From contig CAVPTW010000022.1 in assembly GCA_963708735.1 (NCBI GenBank), forward strand, positions 310,001 through 374,000: a stretch of 64,000 bases of DNA, in the 5' to 3' direction. Shown here in pieces: positions 62,792 to 64,000 of the stretch. Position 1 is the stretch's first letter; each line of letters starts with the position of its first letter. A program made the translations under genes and the position numbers. A model generated the notes under the pieces. It was not told the origin of the DNA and searched no databases. It was given only the letters and a program-made list of their open reading frames with translations. This DNA comes from JAGPUQ01 sp963708735. GTDB taxonomy: Bacteria > Pseudomonadota > Gammaproteobacteria > Pseudomonadales > Porticoccaceae.

Positions 62792-64000
62792 CTAGGGCAG
62801 ACTGCCGCACTCCAGACAGTGCAGAAACACGCCGCTCCGGGAGGCCGTCATCCAGTCGCTGGCAGAGCCCGTGACCAACAGACGCAGCAGTTCGCCAAAA
62901 CGCGCGGTGAGCGAGGTTGTGGGCGCCCTGATGCCGGCCTCCGGGATGTCGCCGCTTTCCATCAACCGGCGTATTAGACGTTGCCGGAAATCGAGCGGTG
63001 GCTCGATCGGCACGGTCTCGTAGTTTTCGACCCCGGCACGCCGCGCGGCGGCGGCCACCGCGGCCTCGAGATTGCCCAGGTGATCCACCAGCCCGCGCTC
63101 CTGCGCCTGGCGCCCGGTCCACACACGGCCCTGGGCGATGCCATCGACCGCCGCGACGTCCATGTGCCTGCCACTGGCGACCAGACCCACGAAACGCTGA
63201 TAAATATTATCCACGCTGCCCTGGATGAGACGCGCGGCCTGCTCGCTCATGGGGCGGTCGAGACGCAGCGCGCCGGCGAAGGGGCTGGTGCCGACGCCAT
63301 CGTTATGGATGCCGAGGGCGGCGAGGGTGTCCTCGAACGTGGGCACCATCCCGAACACACCGATGGAGCCGGTGATGGTGGTGGGTTCGGCCCAGATTTC
63401 GTCGGCTTCCGCCGCAATCCAGTAGCCGCCCGAGGCAGCGACGGTGCCCATGGAGACTATCACCGGGATCCCCGCAGCTTGTGTCGCCAGTAATTCCTGC
63501 CGGATCACATCGGCGGCAAAGGCGCTGCCGCCGGGACTGTCGATGCGCAGTACCAACGCCTTGATGGTGGCCTTCTCACGCGTCTGGCGAATCAGTCGGG
63601 CCAGGCTGTCGCCGCCGATGGCGCCGGCCTGTTGATCGCCGTCGTATATCACTCCGTTGGCGATGAGCACCCCGATTTTGGGTCGCCCGGTGTCCGCGCG
63701 CCGGTGCAGGTTGATGTGGGCCAGGTATTCACGCAGTTCCACGTAACCGTAGTCGCGTTCATCGCTGCCCTTGTTGGACAGGGCGCGGAGTCCTTCCAGT
63801 ATTACGGGACGTGTGCTGACATGGTCGACGAGACCGGATTGCAGCGCCAGTTGCGCGCCATCACCATTGGCTGCCGCGAGTTTGCTGTCCGGATGGTTCA
63901 CATAATCGTCGATGGCGCCAGCCGGGAGGTGGCGGCGCGACTCGATCCCGGTGGTGACCGCCTGCCAGAGTTCCGCCAGCCAGACGCCGGTGTGTTCCCG
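62792..64000 (-). CDS. sppA: SppA signal peptide peptidase, 67K type (5' end beyond window)
   Basis: An S49 serine peptidase that digests cleaved signal peptides in the inner membrane. The window holds about 400 C-terminal codons; the frame is open to the right edge, so the N-terminal domain and membrane anchor lie outside. Visible are the second S49 domain with IGVLIANGVIYDG, the catalytic Ser in TVAASGGYW, and GSIGVFGMVP. The catalytic Lys (supplied by the first domain in the 67K type) is beyond the edge. A GTG at 63901 could mimic a start but the conserved sequence continues upstream (LWQAVTTGIESRRHL). Confidence 0.93.
   Translation of the reverse strand, partial: REHTGVWLAELWQAVTTGIESRRHLPAGAIDDYVNHPDSKLAAANGDGAQLALQSGLVDHVSTRPVILEGLRALSNKGSDERDYGYVELREYLAHINLHRRADTGRPKIGVLIANGVIYDGDQQAGAIGGDSLARLIRQTREKATIKALVLRIDSPGGSAFAADVIRQELLATQAAGIPVIVSMGTVAASGGYWIAAEADEIWAEPTTITGSIGVFGMVPTFEDTLAALGIHNDGVGTSPFAGALRLDRPMSEQAARLIQGSVDNIYQRFVGLVASGRHMDVAAVDGIAQGRVWTGRQAQERGLVDHLGNLEAAVAAAARRAGVENYETVPIEPPLDFRQRLIRRLMESGDIPEAGIRAPTTSLTARFGELLRLLVTGSASDWMTASRSGVFLHCLECGSLP

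Overview
The window is chromosomal DNA from a GC-rich gammaproteobacterium. The clearest sign is the gene order tRNA-Leu, tig, clpP, clpX, lon, hupB, ppiD, then mltD, yafS-like, (rnhA remnant), dnaQ, fimL. From general knowledge this is the pseudomonad/enterobacterial order. The sox order (probable soxD end, then Y, Z, A, X, B) is one I associate with marine gammaproteobacteria such as the OM60/NOR5 group. The species cannot be named from the sequence. No phage, transposase, integrase, rRNA or CRISPR was seen.

Layout. 1-4302: periplasmic thiosulfate oxidation (sox). 4531-7915: a lipocalin-like DUF7064/7065 protein, then a phosphotransferase + DUF6285 pair (translationally coupled, resembling the levulinate LvaA/LvaB hydroxyacyl-CoA kinase) and an SDR. 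8417-16132: two near-identical Baeyer-Villiger-type monooxygenases, two paralogous zinc alcohol dehydrogenases, an SMP-30 lactonase-like protein and a cupin. 16387-17463: a MASE2-GGDEF diguanylate cyclase. 17540-21709: aliB-badK-badI-badH, the steps from cyclohexanecarboxyl-CoA to pimeloyl-CoA, divergent from a MarR regulator whose promoter overlaps a perfect inverted repeat. 21807-35350: mostly housekeeping and metabolic genes (tadA, purL, cnoX-like, an LLM oxidoreductase, a metallo-hydrolase, class II aldolase, glpD-like/ugpQ-like, gap-like, ribA, folD). 35447-39913: tRNAs Pro, Arg, His and Leu, interrupted after His by about 3.9 kb with a HIT protein, a third zinc alcohol dehydrogenase, a small lipoprotein and a phosphomannose-isomerase-like protein. 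40348-48772: the tig-clpPX-lon-hupB-ppiD proteostasis block. 48836-55903: mltD, yafS, rnhA relic, dnaQ, fimL, a membrane protein and sohB. 55911-64000: CPA2 antiporter, sulfite reductase with DUF934, tRNA-Ser, PPK2, sulfotransferase, AcoX-type kinase and sppA (cut by the window edge).

How the parts may work together. The 4.5-21.7 kb region reads as an alicyclic-ring catabolic locus. Dehydrogenases would make cyclic ketones, the monooxygenases would insert oxygen to give lactones, the SMP-30 protein could open them, the LvaAB-like kinase could remove the resulting hydroxyl through a phospho-acyl-CoA, and the ali/bad enzymes would open ring carboxylates hydrolytically. No CoA ligase is present here, so the chain is incomplete in this window and the connection is inference. 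The sox genes would supply electrons from thiosulfate; the sulfite reductase serves sulfur assimilation.

Small-scale features worth noting are relics of two tRNA genes beside intact copies, a collapsed rnhA still in its ancestral place, a sigma-32-like lon promoter, a 34-codon membrane ORF and several short tandem duplications between genes.
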